Source: Dermacentor variabilis (Eukaryota; Arthropoda; Arachnida; Ixodida; Ixodidae). From it: a stretch of DNA of 64,000 nt. The notes beneath the pieces are model-generated. The model was not told the origin of the DNA and made no database searches. It saw only the letters and a list, made by a program, of their open reading frames with translations. This document shows, piece by piece, positions 37,249 through 48,179 of this stretch (positions are counted from its first letter, which is position 1; each line of letters begins with the position of its first letter). Location: the NCBI RefSeq assembly GCF_050947875.1, contig NC_134572.1, positions 129,440,105 through 129,504,104 on the forward strand, given 5' to 3'. Both the position numbers and the translations under genes were made by a program.

Positions 37249-38057
37249 TCCTCAAAGGTCTCTGTTGAGACATTACATGAGGGAGTGGGGAGTTAGTGAC
37301 AACGATAGATACTACAAATTAAAAAGAGATATTTCCGATGAGTCGCTTGAATGCAAGTGGGTCGATGATAGTGCCAACTTCGGCGGGCAGGCCATTCCAG
37401 TCTCGTGTTGTGCGCAAAAAAAAAAAAATGATTGCTGAAAAGTAACGGTATGGGCTTGTGGGGGATATACTGTGTTAGAGTGACTGGTGCGGGCAGTGCG
37501 ATGTGCTCTTTTTATGTACGGGTTGTCAAAAGGCAAAGAATGAAAAAAATTATGAAAAAGGTTAAGACGTGCTATTTATTCTACGGCGTGAGGCTAGAGA
37601 GGGTAGGTTTGTTTGGGCTTTTAGTGCCGAGATGCTTGAATTATACGAATAAGTTGACAGGATAAATCGTGTCGCGCGGTTCTGAACCGGCTCGAGGGCA
37701 ATAATAAGGTCATTGTGGTGGGGGTCAAAAATAGCATCGGCATACTCCAGCTTGGGCCGCACAAAGGTTAGAAAAGCAAGTTGTTTAATAGGGGGAGGAG
37801 CGAAGAAAAGGTTACGGCGTAGATAACCTAGAGTGCGACTAGCAGAGTTTATTATGTGGTTAACATGACAGGTCCAAGTTAAGTCACGCGAGATGTACAC
37901 ACCAAGATATTTGAATGAATCAGTTGCTGCAATCTGCGTGTTATTGATGCTATAATTAGTAGGGGTATCGTAACTACGACGACGATGAATAGACATTAAC
38001 ACGGTTTTAGCTACATTCAATGACATGAGCCAAGTGGTACACCAGTTTTGTATGCGT
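37249..38057 (-). mobile_element. CR1/L2-like LINE fragment (RT C-terminal half)
   Basis: The minus strand encodes IQNWCTTWLMSLNVAKTVLM, then SFKYLGVYISRDLTW, LRRNLFFAPPPIKQLAF and EPVQNRATRFI, the palm-to-thumb part of a non-LTR RT. After a frameshift near 37550 it continues to NPYIKRAHRTARTSH. The copy is 5'-truncated at 38057 and flanked by (AAAT)n on both sides in inverted arrangement. Confidence 0.85.
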
Positions 38058-38061
38058 GAAA

Positions 38062-38112
<51 letters not shown>

Positions 38113-38114
38113 AT
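38058..38114. repeat. (AAAT)n microsatellite
   Basis: About 14 AAAT units directly abut the truncated 5' end of the CR1-like fragment. They are inverted relative to the (TTTA)n tract at its other end. Confidence 0.95.
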
Positions 38115-38487
38115 GCTCAACCCTCTCAGAGATTATGAAGAATGGCGCACAGCAACGCCTCAAGCAAACACGTCTACCTGTGTGTTCTGTGTGCTGCTAT
38201 GTCTGCCGCCAGTTGATACGGGGACAGGGTTTCAGTGACCTTCAGCAGCGTCTCCTTGGAGCTCGAACCAGATTGACCATCGGAATGGGTTTGGCAGGGT
38301 AGACGAGGTGACGTAAAAACAATAACATAAGCTTAATACATCGTTACGGGTGAGCGGTGCGATCCAAGACAAAATGCACAGAAACGTTCGACGTGCGTGT
38401 TGCTGCACGCAATGGCAGAGAGAGAGAGAGAAACATCTTCATGTAGTAGAGAAGATGTCCACGTGGGGTCTCGCTGGCCTTCTTTCT

Positions 38488-38657
38488 CTTGCTCTCAGTA
38501 TACGTGCTACATGAAAGTGTTTTTCCGAGCGTGAAAGAAGCCCGTAAACACACGCAAAGTGCCCCGAGCGGCCAGCCGCCTGCAATTTTTCCGTGTATTC
38601 GCGGGCTTCTTCCCTACTCGGAAAAACAATTTTGTGTAGCACGTATACTGAGCAACA
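38488..38657. mobile_element. Foldback MITE with ~75-bp inverted arms
   Basis: The outer arms share CAGTATACGTGCTAC and the inner arms GTTTTTCCGAG and GAAGAAGCCCG in inverted orientation. Because of the symmetry both strands translate to similar peptides (VYVLH..VFPS..EAR), which are artefacts, not genes. Confidence 0.8.
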
Positions 38658-38759
38658 GAAGGCTGTATCGGGAGTTTTTCGTGTCGCTCTACAATTTTGC
38701 CATTGACAATGAGTTTTCATATATTTATAACACTTGAGAAGTTGATTTAGTTTTATTTT

Positions 38760-39165
38760 ATTTGTGTATACTGCAGTCCTACTGTGCTATTGCAGGAAAG
38801 GGGGTGAAAACCAGGACAATGACAAACAGTGGAGGCAATATGAACAATAAAGACCAAATGAAAATATCAACTACCTATTCAATAGTCGCTAAAAATATGT
38901 GTAAAAAAAGGGAACGAGTTGCACCGGGCAAATAGTTCCAATTTTCAATTACACGGGAAAAGAGGCTGTATTTAAAGGTGTCCGTTCGGCCAAAATAAGG
39001 CGCGATGTTTAGGTGATGTTGACTTCTAGTATTAGATGGTTTATCAGGAGTTAGGTAATTATCTGAAGAAATCCGGCAACAGGAATTAATAATGCAATGT
39101 AGAAACCTTAGTGATTCCGTGCGTCGGCGATCTAGAGCGGTTGCAAGCCAACCAATAGAGCATTA
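38760..39165 (-). mobile_element. CR1/L2-like LINE extreme 3' fragment
   Basis: The minus-strand frame reads LATALDRRRTESLRFLHCII, then IAPYFGRTDTFKYSLFSRVI and ENWNYLPGA before a stop. This is the conserved C-terminal block after the RT in CR1/L2-like LINEs. There is no RT core. An AATAAA-rich 3' region follows at about 38750. Confidence 0.75.
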
Positions 39166-39778
39166 TTGATTAAGACTAATTATGTAATTAGGCGGAATGC
39201 AAGCAATAATTTGAGTATCTCCAAGTGACGGCAAACAACAATACCTTGGTTCTATCCAGCTACATGCACACGAATATTTTAAAATCTTGGTGCATGACAA
39301 TAAGGACAATCTGTATACACAGGACAAAATGTATTATATTTTTTAACGAGAAGGAGCTACCCAACTAACAATCATTCCTAATCGTATGGATAGCCTATGC
39401 CTAGAAAATAGATATGTTACTGTATGTCCACCTCGCTTCAAATTGCTTTGCGTGCTTTGTTGACCCTGAAAAAACCTGCAGGCTTCAGTGACCCTTCCGG
39501 CAGAGTCCTTCAACAACGGCCTGGCCAGGGAACTAGGTGAAATCGAGGGCATACGACATATAATGTATGCGGACGATATCACAATATGAGCCAACCAAGG
39601 AACGCTAGGTCAAAAGCAAGAGAAACTGCGAGAGGCTGCAAACCGCGTAGAAAACTATGTTAAGGCAAGAGGCCTGGCTTGCTCCACAGAGAAATCGGAA
39701 ATACTCAGAAATGGAAAGAACCCCACCAAGGCCGAAATCGAAATAAACTTAGAGGGCCAGCTTATAGCGGAAAAGAAC

Positions 39779-40507
39779 ATGATAAGAATTCTAGGAATGT
39801 GGCTGCAAAGCAGCGGAAAATGTAGTCACACAATTAGCTTACTCCAAAAATCGACAGATCAAGTAAGCAGGATGATTACGAGAGTTTCAAATAGAAGACA
39901 TGGCATGAAAGAGGCAGACACGATCAAGTTGGTTAAAAGTTTAGTGGTCAGCAGAGTCACAAACTCGCTACCTTACCACTTGATGAACAAGCTAGAAAGA
40001 GAACAAGCAGAAACCATACTAAGGAAGGCGTACAAAACGGCACTACACCTACCGAGGAATACTTCAAACGACAAGCTACTGCAGCTAGGAATACACAACA
40101 CGTTCAGCGAGCTGGCAGAAGCGCAACTAAACACACAAATAGCGAGACTTTGGCAGTCGGCTACAGGAAGAATGCTCCTAAAGAGACTAGGATACGATAC
40201 GAAAGGGGCAATAGAGCGAGAGGCAGACATCCCAGACAACGTCAGACAAACCCTCAGAATAAGTCCAATTCCACGCAACATGGATGCGAACCTACACGCA
40301 GCCAGAAGGCAGGCAAGGGCAGATTACGTGGAAGGCCACCTGGCAACACAGGAAAACACAGTGTACACGGATGCAGGGCTATACCCGTGGGACAAGCACA
40401 CTAGAACACACAGAGTAGCTACGGCTGTAGTAGACTACATGGGAGAGACAATCAGCTGCGCAACCATAAGGAATTGCACGGTAGCGTGGGGGAAGAGGTC
40501 GCCATAG
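39779..40507 (+). pseudogene. LINE RT thumb and start of RNase H (open segment)
   Basis: The 242-codon open stretch begins MIRILGMWLQSSGKCSHTIS, the RT thumb equivalent of FKYLGV. It runs through a helical linker to the RNase H start VYTDAGLYPW with its catalytic Asp. The frame breaks near 40490 and the RNase H continues in the next segment. Confidence 0.8.
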
Positions 40508-40818
40508 CGCTTGCAGCGACCGAAGGCTACCGAAGTAACAGATCACTAACCATATTAACAGACTCCAAAGCTGCATGCAGGCATTACATGCAGGGGAGAG
40601 TCTGTAAAGAGGCCCTGCGAATCCTCCTCGGAGCAGGAACCCTCGGAAATAAAGTGAAACACAAACTTTTCTGGATACCGGCCCATACCGGGATAGAAGG
40701 GAACGTGAGAGCAGACAGTCTAGTTCGCGAGATCACATACCGAGCTGGACAGATAGAGCCTCTCGAGAACCCTACAACGGTGAAGCCGACGTGTTGCGGA
40801 AATATTAAACTACTATAG
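40474..40818 (+). pseudogene. LINE RNase H C-terminal part
   Basis: After the frameshift the RNase H motifs continue: EVAIALAATEG with the catalytic Glu, LTILTDSKAA with the second Asp, and FWIPAHTGIEGNVRAD with the His/Asp motif. It is a broken part of the same LINE polyprotein. Confidence 0.8.
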
Positions 40819-41509
40819 AGGGCAGAGAATCAAATATTCTCCGCCACACACACTACTTACACAACAGGAAGCAGCCGACTGGAGAAGGCTACAAACCGGA
40901 ACTTTCTATAATCTACACATACAAAATAGAATGTACCCGACACGATACAGAAACTCCTGCCCATGGTGCGGAGAAATACCAACTCTTTACCACATAACAT
41001 GGGAATGTAAGCATAACTACACATTCCATAAACATAAAAACCCGAGTGCGGAGCAATGGGAGGGCCTGCTCACCAGCAGCGAGCTCACCGCCCAAAGGGC
41101 AATGGTGCAGCACGCGTGCGAAGTGGCCAGGCTCAGTGGAGCCCTGGAATAGGGGCACACCCGTGCTGAAGAGCCAGGCAGCAAGCGCAAGACGGCTCAC
41201 CGCTAAACCCCTTGATAGAATCAACAAAGTTTTTCTCTCTCTCTCTCAACAACGGCGTGCGAAATGCACGTGAATGACATGCGTCTCAGTATTGCTTCTC
41301 TTTCCAGTAGTCAATGCTAACGACTCATAAAAAATATAAACTTTTCTAATAATTTACAACATTTATTAAGAATGGAAACATCGCCATTAGCATGCAGATG
41401 TCATAAATATGTATAATTCACTCATTAATCGAAATAAGGCCAAGCCGGATTCACTTGAAATCAGAATCAATAGCAGTCATGCTCAGCAGCGCTTATACTC
41501 GAACTAATA

Positions 41510-42530
41510 GTAAAAGAAAAAGCTAATAAAGAAAATGACTCGCGATTCCTTGCCTGCGAAAGTGGCGAAAGTGGTCAAGAAGAAATAGGCCAACCTAGAC
41601 GCAGTAAGGGTAAAAGCAGACCAATTCAGGCTGGTACTTGCAAACAAATATACAGACTTATAATAGAGAGATGATGAAGATGAAATAGAAGTAGTGAATG
41701 AAACCGTAACTAGGTTGGCTTCAGAGGCAGCAATTGAAGTGGAAGGTAAGGAACCAAGGTAACCAGTAGGCAAGCTCTCCCAAGTAACAAAGGATCTAAG
41801 GAAGCGACAAAGAATGAAAGTGTCTAACTCAAGAGATAAGATTGAATTCGCGGAACTGTCAAAACTGATCAAAAAGAGAAAGAAAGAGGGTATTCGATAT
41901 TATAACGTGAGAAATACTGAGGAAGCCGCAAAAAATGGACGCAGCATGAAATCAATGAAAAGGAAACTTGGCATAGGACAACTGTACGCATTGAAAGGTA
42001 AACAGGGTGATATCATCAGCAATTTCAAAGATATAGTAAAAGCACCGGAAGCATTCTATGCCGACCTGTACAGTACTCAGAGAATTCACGATACCTTCAT
42101 TCGAAGTAGTACTGAACATGTTCAAATGTTTAGTCGTACTGAACATTCGAAGTAGTACTAACAGGTACTGAACTAGCCATGAAGTTAGAAGGGTCTTGCA
42201 AGACATGAAACTGGTAAAAGCGGCAGGAGAAGATGGAATAACAGTCGTCTTAATCAAGGATAGAGGAGACATCACGCTTGAAAAGCTTGAGGCCCTTTAT
42301 AGAAATGTCTCACTACTTCAAAGGTCCCCGAGAGCTGGAAGAATGCCCAACATTATATTAATCCACAAAAAGGGAGACGTTAAAGAATTGAAAAATTATA
42401 GGCCCATTAGCTTACTTCCTGTATTGTTTAAAATATACACCAAGATAATTTCCAATAGAATAAGGGCAACACTGGACTTCAGTCAACCAAGGGAACAGGC
42501 TGATTACAGGAAGGGATGCATTCACTGTAA
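41510..42530 (+). mobile_element. RTE/BovB-type LINE fragment (linker and RT N-terminal part)
   Basis: The frames encode MKVSNSRDKIEFAELSKLIK and IRYYNVRNTEEAAKNGRSMK (the RTE linker), then KAAGEDGITVVLIKDRGD, MPNIILIHKKGDVKELKNYR, PISLLPVLFKIYTKII and FSQPREQADYRKG, the RTE RT fingers. It stops before the YADD motif at a poly(A) run. An in-frame stop near 41760 and a break near 42150 mark it as dead. Confidence 0.88.
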
Positions 42531-42558
42531 AAAAAAAAAAAAAAATAAGAGAGAAGAC

Positions 42559-42616
42559 CTTATTGGGTGAAAACAGACACTCGGAAATTTTTCAGTGTCT
42601 GTTTTCACTCAATAAG
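42559..42616. repeat. 22-bp stem hairpin flanked by A-run and T-run
   Basis: CTTATTGGGTGAAAACAGAC and its inverted partner GTCTGTTTTCACTCAATAAG form a stem with one mismatch and a 14-base loop. An A-run precedes and a T-run follows it, so the symmetry extends further. It adjoins the truncated RTE fragment. Confidence 0.85.
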
Positions 42617-43069
42617 TTTTTTTTTTTTTCGGTGAATGTATTTTTCCAGATAAGTTGTGATCGGCCTTTTACGGGTGGATGATTTTTCTTGTCAAGATTA
42701 TTCGGGTTGTTGTTGTTGTTGTTGCCGTCGTCGTCGTGGTTGTTAAGCACGCTGAATTTTGGAAAAATAAGAACCATGAACCGTAAACCACGTAGTTATA
42801 GCAAACTCTCTGGAAAAGGCTCTGTTATGACTCAGCATGTTACCATGGTGTCCCTCACGCACATGCAAGGGATGTGCGCAGGTTACGGGAAATGCGGCCA
42901 AATGATCGTTCGATGGGTGAATTTAGCGCATTTCATATACGGGGTGCCTTCTTTCAAAGCCATATATAATCTTTTGTTAGTTAAAACATCACGTGGTAGA
43001 CAGCGTAATTGTAATCCTTCAATTGGATTACTCGAAGCGAACGACATTACTCGGACAAGAAAAAAAAAT

Positions 43070-43565
43070 TAATCAGGAAAGTTTACTAATTACTGATTTG
43101 ATTAATCACTTTACGACAACGTTGCAACGTACGAATTGTAGCCGGTGAGATTGCAAGACATATCCATTTAGAACTAATTCTCAAGATCGCATGGGTTTCG
43201 AAATATGCGCCATGAAACTGGCGGTAAAAATGCCCTATTGTTCCACTTATTATTTTTTATTTTGTGCCAAACCAACGCTTTATACACTGAACCATAAGAG
43301 TATCTGAAATACCCATGTATTTCGTCACACACTTTGGGAAGCAATATCTTGAAACTGGTGACATCCTAAAAAACTCGTTCTAAGTGGACAAACGCACCTC
43401 GCTAATTACTGGCTGCAATCCGTATATTGGAATGTCTTCTCTAATGTAATGAATGAAAGTTAATCACTAATTTTTTTTATTTAGTCGATTATGCATTTCG
43501 ATTGATCATGTACGTAATGTCCACCTCTTTGCGTAATCGTGCTCAATGAGTAGAATTACGCGATG
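43070..43565 (+). repeat. Interspersed repeat, copy related to 60.3-60.76 kb
   Basis: The order of blocks CGAATTGTAGCCGGTGAG, TTGCAAGACATAT, then CCCATGTATTTCGTC matches that at 60.36-60.6 kb, with roughly 65-70% similarity by eye. Ends and class are unknown. No coding sequence is seen. Confidence 0.6.
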
Positions 43566-43751
43566 TGACGCGATTAAAAAAAAAAATCTCTATGGTTAAA
43601 AAAAAAAGCACACATACCTTTGCAGTGGGTGTTCAAACAATAGCCATATGATGTGACTGCGGCCGCTGGTAGGTAATAGCTATCATCATAGGCGCAACGG
43701 AACGTTAGAACCCCGCGGAAACTTTACAAGAGCGTCAAGACTGCACCGCAC

Positions 43752-43992
43752 CCGCCGCGCTAGCCCTGTGGCTCCGTGGAGCTGTTGAGCGCGGGGTCGC
43801 GGATCTGATTGCCGGCCCTGGCGGCCGCATTTAGATCAGAAGCGAAACGCAAAATAACTCGCGTACGTTGATTGAGAGGTACACTAAAGAATCCCGTGTG
43901 GTCCAAATTAATCCGGAGTCCCCTAATACGGCATGCCTCCTAATCACATCGTGGTCTTGGCCCTCCACCATATAAAACCACATAATTCAATA
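43752..43992 (+). mobile_element. Diverged tRNA-derived SINE (family 1)
   Basis: The plus strand has an A-box-like CTGTGGCTCCGTGGAGCTG, a B-box-like GGATCTGATTGCC and a body with AAAGAATCCCGTGTGGTC and GTCCCCTAATACGGCATGCC, all corresponding to the family-1 SINEs at 13.5 and 44.8 kb. Confidence 0.75.
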
Positions 43993-44794
43993 TAAAGCTG
44001 CGTGATGAAGCAGTGCACGCGGTTAGCGAGTCCGGGAGAAAACGACGCATTGCCGCTTGGGCACGAGTTGCAATCGCCGTGGCGTTAGTGGAAGGCGGAA
44101 TATTAATTTTTGCTTCGCCCTAATGGCTTCGTTCGATGAGGACGAATTGCTTAGGAGAAAGGGAGCGCGGGGGGGGGGGGGGGGAAGGGGGCATGTGACC
44201 AGACGAATACGACACGATGGCGACAGTGTCCTCAACGTAACAGTTCACGGACGGACACCGCGAACTATCTTTCGAGCTCAGGACTGCTGTCGCTGTAAAT
44301 TGTAGCAAGGGGAGGGCAAACCTTTCCGTGCGCACGGGTTTGCCTACCGTCGCGTGCTAATTTCCCACGTCCCAGTGAAGTGTGCTTTGCCGCAGCACTT
44401 AAATGTTCCAGCGCGGAGCCCGCCACTGGCCGGCCTGGACCGCTTCGCACCGGCGCGGAAATTCGTGCGTCTTTTAACTGCTGCGTGAAAATAATGAGTA
44501 AGCTGAGACATGCACGCATCACTTCGTTTGTATCTCAGCTGACACCGCGTGACCCGTTCCAGTTGCTATAGCTGGATTCGGGATTTGCCGTTTAAGTCGA
44601 GTTTTCATTTACGTTTTCATCATCATTACTGATTTGCGAAACCGGGTCACCTGATTTACGTTCTCGCATTCATAAGCATTCTCTTTTCTTTTGATCAAAT
44701 GCTAGCTTCAGCCGTATAGGTATGTTCGTTTAGATATAGGCTACAGTCATGGACAAAGAGAGCAACAACCTCCAATCTAAGAGCCTTGTTTAAT

Positions 44795-45027
44795 TGAAGT
44801 ATGGGGTTTTACGTGCCAAAACCACTTTCTGATTATGAGGCACGCCGAAGTGGAGGACTTCGGAAATTTCGCCCACCTGGGGTTCCTTAACGTGCACCTA
44901 AATCTAAGTACACGGGTGTTTCCGCATTTCGCCCCCATCGAAATGCGGCCGCCGTGGCCGGGATTCGATCCCGCGACCTCGTGCTCAGCCGCCCAACACC
45001 ATGGCGACTGAGCAACCACTGCGGGTT
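44795..45027 (-). mobile_element. tRNA-derived SINE (family 1)
   Basis: This copy is close to the SINE at 13468-13703. On the minus strand it carries the A-box (GTTGCTCAGTCGCCA) and B-box (GGGATCGAATCCC). The 13-bp target duplication AGCCTTGTTTAAT flanks it (44782-44794 and 45028-45040). Confidence 0.93.
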
Positions 45028-45163
45028 AGCCTTGTTTAATGAAAGTGTGTAGAGTCTCACTAAAGTTTGTAGATAAACACCTTGAAGCCAGCGCCACCAC
45101 TCATGGTCTTGGCGGTGCATGTGAAACTAAACATTCCCAGGGTTAGTTCTAGCAGGTAAACGT

Positions 45164-45719
45164 TGTGGGGATGCGCGACCCTCGCGCCTCCCCTGATGTT
45201 TTTCCCGCATAGCGCATTTCCTGTATTCCGGCTTCGCCGCGTGGCCTGCGTGATGCCCGCGGCGGTCGATGTGGTTGGGGCGCAGTGCGAGAGATGGCGC
45301 GAGTGTTGCGTTGCTAACGCCGCCGACAGGCGAGGTTACTTGGGCGCCGAAAGGAAGGCGCTTGCTCTCTTGGGGTTCGGGAAGCAAGCGGGACGGACGT
45401 GCCGACCTGCGCGTGCGGCGACCCCTGCTTCTGCGAGACCGTCTCGCGTAGCCGCCTCGGAACGCGCCACCATCCGCGTGACCGTACACGCGAATGACCA
45501 GGCGTTGGGATCCAGCATGGGGCGAACATATTCGCTCGCTATGCGGGCACGGTGAGTCGGACTTCTAGATTTGTCGCGCGCCCATCGGCATGTTTTGTGG
45601 ATAGCAACTCGGCTAGCAGGCATTGATCTATGAAAGGTGAAATAAATGCCCTTGTGATTGTTTGCACTACTGTGTTGTCGTTCCTTTGTCCCAAGAGTAT
45701 GGGTGTGAGAGACCCCACA
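45164..45719 (+). mobile_element. Solo LTR, Ty3/Gypsy type (family A, second copy)
   Basis: It begins TGTGGGGATGCG and ends GAGACCCCACA like the copy at 8643-9196, to which it is about 85% similar by eye. AATAAA is at 45641-45646. Flanks ACGT and ACAT suggest a 4-bp duplication with one later change. No internal retroelement genes adjoin. Confidence 0.88.
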
Positions 45720-45752
45720 ACATAAATGCCCCAGAAAGTAGATGGGAAAACG

Positions 45753-45975
45753 GTGCCGCGGTAGCTCAATGGGTAAGAGCATCGCACGCGTAATGCAAAG
45801 ACGTGGGTTCGTATCCCACCTACGGCCAGTTGTTTTTAATACACTTTCATTTCCATATAGTTATCTTCTATTTATTTCCATTAGAAACTGCAGATAACTT
45901 CCCCTATGCTGTCCTTCGTGTCATTGTTTGTCGGTTTCTTATGATAGGGCTAATAAAAATCGGGTCCCTTGGTCT
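45753..45975 (+). mobile_element. tRNA-derived SINE (family 3)
   Basis: A well-preserved head contains GTAGCTCAATGGGTAAGAGC (A-box) and GTGGGTTCGTATCCCACC (B-box and T-arm), then a body reaching CTAATAAAAATCGGGTCCCT. The head can nearly fold as a tRNA, but the attached body and missing clean acceptor stem indicate a SINE. Confidence 0.8.
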
Positions 45976-45989
45976 CTTTTCTCTCTGTT

Positions 45990-46027
45990 CACACAAACAC
46001 ATACACACACGCACGCACACGCACATT
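45990..46027. repeat. (CA)n-rich tract
   Basis: An interrupted CA/CG dinucleotide tract follows the family-3 SINE. Confidence 0.8.
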
Positions 46028-46072
46028 GACTGTAATAGACCCAACATAACAACGAAGTTGTGCTTCTCATGT

Positions 46073-46109
<37 letters not shown>
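46073..46109. repeat. (AT)n microsatellite
   Basis: About 18 uninterrupted AT units; flanking sequence is AT-rich and non-coding. Confidence 0.95.
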
Positions 46110-46120
<11 letters not shown>

Positions 46121-46317
46121 TGACTCTGCAGATTGTTTTGCTATGTAGTTTACCTGTCTATGCGCGGAAAATTAGTAATATGTCGAACCTAGTAGCCTTT
46201 TTTTTCCCCACTTGGATTGCCACGCGGCACAACGTTACTACGAAACAAAATATAAGCATGTAAGGCCGTATTCTAGAGATACTGCAGTAGTGACTTATAA
46301 TATGTGTTGTCAATAAT

Positions 46318-47160
46318 TCATGGCTCATAGTCTCCAGTTTGATCGCTGTTCAATTTCACTCGTTTAATCACACTTTCCCGAATCATCTTTGTCCCAGGGC
46401 ACGTCCAAAGTATAACGACGGGCATCCGCTGCAGACGCAGGAGCGGAGCACTTCGGACACTGGACATTGTCTTCGTATACGGTTGACCGCAAGCACAAGT
46501 GCTGGCTTGTGTAAGGGCCGCTCCGGCCCGAAGTCTCCGGATGGAGACCTCTTCCTCTCGAGAAAGATTGTGGGGAAGGGAGAAGACACGCGGGTGGATG
46601 AGGGCAGGCGTGTCACGCCGGAAGATGGATTTTCGGGCAATGAAAACAGAGTGTTGGTCAGAGGGAAGGGAAGAAGGAGGAGATAAGGGTGTCCAAAATG
46701 AGTGAGCAACGTGGTCCACAAGGTCACTAATGTGGTCATGACCATGTGCCTGCACCTAGTGGACAGTAATGTTCACACGTGTGGAAGTGTCAATTTCGTG
46801 TATCAGCTCACAAGTACGCAACGTTTTCGTTACTTGTTTCAGATGCTTAGCTGCGGCGAGGCTGTCAGTACGGATTTGGGCTTCGTTGATGTGAGGCAAG
46901 TTGACAAGGATTTCTATCGCGCCCTGTATAGCCTGCAGCTCATATAGTAAGGGGTCTGAGAAGTCCGTTGCATAGCTGCGAGTGGCTTGGATCTCAGGGT
47001 GTGTAGCGCTTGAGGAGGCTACTTGTTCTCCTTTTGAGTTAACCACCGCGTCCGTGTATGTCACACAGCGTGCCGTAGGTACGGCTGTTTCGGTTGTTGC
47101 AATGGATTGAACCCAACGGTGGACCTTTGTCCTTTTGTTATTGGCTCCACTGTGCAAGAT
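46318..47160 (-). mobile_element. I/R1-group LINE 3' fragment with RNase H
   Basis: The minus strand encodes an RNase H beginning VTYTDAVVNSKGEQ, with the Glu region LLYELQAIQGAIE and the second Asp IRTDSLAAAKHL. After a frameshift, HISDLVDHVAH ends the domain, followed by LSREEEVSIRRLRAGAALTQ. The block order matches the LINE at 33.2-33.8 kb. At least one frameshift makes it non-functional. Confidence 0.82.
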
Positions 47161-47284
47161 GGTCCAAGTTCATGGTCATGGCAGAATCTCCATAGAAATA
47201 GGAATGGAGCACCGCGACAGTCGGTGTGTGGCACCTTTTATGCTTTATTGCTTGCTGCCGCTGCTCAACGAGCTCAGAAATGAT

Positions 47285-47600
47285 GTTGTCCTCACAAGGC
47301 AATAGCAAGATTCGCTATGATGCGCGGCATATCCCTGACAGCTTTACTCCCGGTGACTATGTTTTGTTGTGGACACATGTTCGCAAAAAGGGATAGGATT
47401 GCAAGTTTCTCGCCATTTACTCAGGGCCATTCGTTATACCCAGTCGCTTGAGGGATGTGAACTATGTCGTCGCCAAAGTGACGGCAAGTAATTGGCGTTC
47501 GCGTGCGATGCAAGTTGTTCACGTGGCCAGACTGAATCAGTATCATCACAGGTCCCTTTCACTCGCTCAGTGCGCCTCGTCTGCCCCCAGGGAAAATGTA
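47285..47600 (+). pseudogene. Gypsy-type integrase C-terminus, with possible 3' LTR start beyond
   Basis: The plus frame reads KIRYDARHIPDSFTPGDYVL, then after one in-frame stop CKFLAIYSGPFVIPSRL, DVNYVVAKVT and MQVVHVARLNQYH. This is the GPF/Y-type C-terminal domain of Ty3/Gypsy integrases. A TGTAGCAGCAG at about 47597 could start a 3' LTR, but its far end was not found. Upstream pol is missing. Confidence 0.8.
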
Positions 47601-48082
47601 GCAGCAGTGCACGACTGGGGCTGAGAAAGAGGAAGTAGCGTGTGCGCGCGTTGGCTCGGCTGTACTCTGCGCCAGTTGGGCCTTGCCTATGGCTTACTCC
47701 TGGACCTCGTTTCACCCTGTATATAAACATCTTTCGTAATATATATAAGATTTGCAGATTATACTTTCATTCAACGAGGCTGAAAATGCCGATATATCTT
47801 GGTCGTTGAAAGAGGTGGTTAACGATCACACACAATGAAACATTACTGTACAGTGTTGCAAGAATTCGTTGAAGCATCTCGCTAAAGGGAGACAAGAACT
47901 CGCTAAAATTCCCCCTAAAACTGTCAAGTGAATTTTATATAACATAGGCGTTTTAAAATTCTGTAACAGAAGCAAACGCGAATTAAATCGGGCATTTACC
48001 CAAACGTTTCACGTTTGCCTAGTCTCTGTACAAGAGAGTGATAAACAATGAATTACCAGCAGAGCGCAGATGGCTTCTACTT

Positions 48083-48133
<51 letters not shown>

Positions 48134-48135
48134 TT
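48083..48135. repeat. (TTTA)n microsatellite
   Basis: About 13 TTTA units lie at the 3' side of a minus-strand CR1/L2-like LINE, probably its tail. Confidence 0.95.
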
Positions 48136-48179
48136 CGCATCGTGATCACGATTTCACACTGCTGGTTTCGAAACAATAA

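Larger units (their letters stand above)
39480..41250 (+). mobile_element. 5'-truncated I/R1-group LINE with RT, RNase H and zinc knuckle
   Basis: The plus strand starts within the RT palm (IEGIRHIMYADDITI followed by a stop) and continues through the RT thumb, an RNase H domain and a CPWCG...HITWEC knuckle ending ARLSGALE at 41152. The 3' UTR matches the copy at 7.4-7.5 kb and ends in a (TC)n tail. A stop after YADD and a frameshift at about 40490 make it a pseudogene. Confidence 0.88.

Noticed and set aside
37199..38114. CRISPR-like regularly spaced repeats
   Set aside because: These are uninterrupted tetranucleotide microsatellites without spacers; no CRISPR array exists in the window.
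38439..38737. Similar peptides on both strands suggesting paralogous genes
   Set aside because: The similarity is created by the inverted-repeat symmetry of a foldback MITE.
44103..44305. Frame starting MASFDEDELLRRKG, considered as a transposase start
   Set aside because: After the first dozen residues it runs into a poly-G tract and loses any similarity; not enough evidence for a family.
45753..45830. Possible tRNA gene with good A and B boxes
   Set aside because: The head is fused to a SINE body and lacks a clean acceptor stem pairing; similar heads recur at 9.2, 13.6, 35.8 and 44.9 kb. It is a tRNA-derived SINE.
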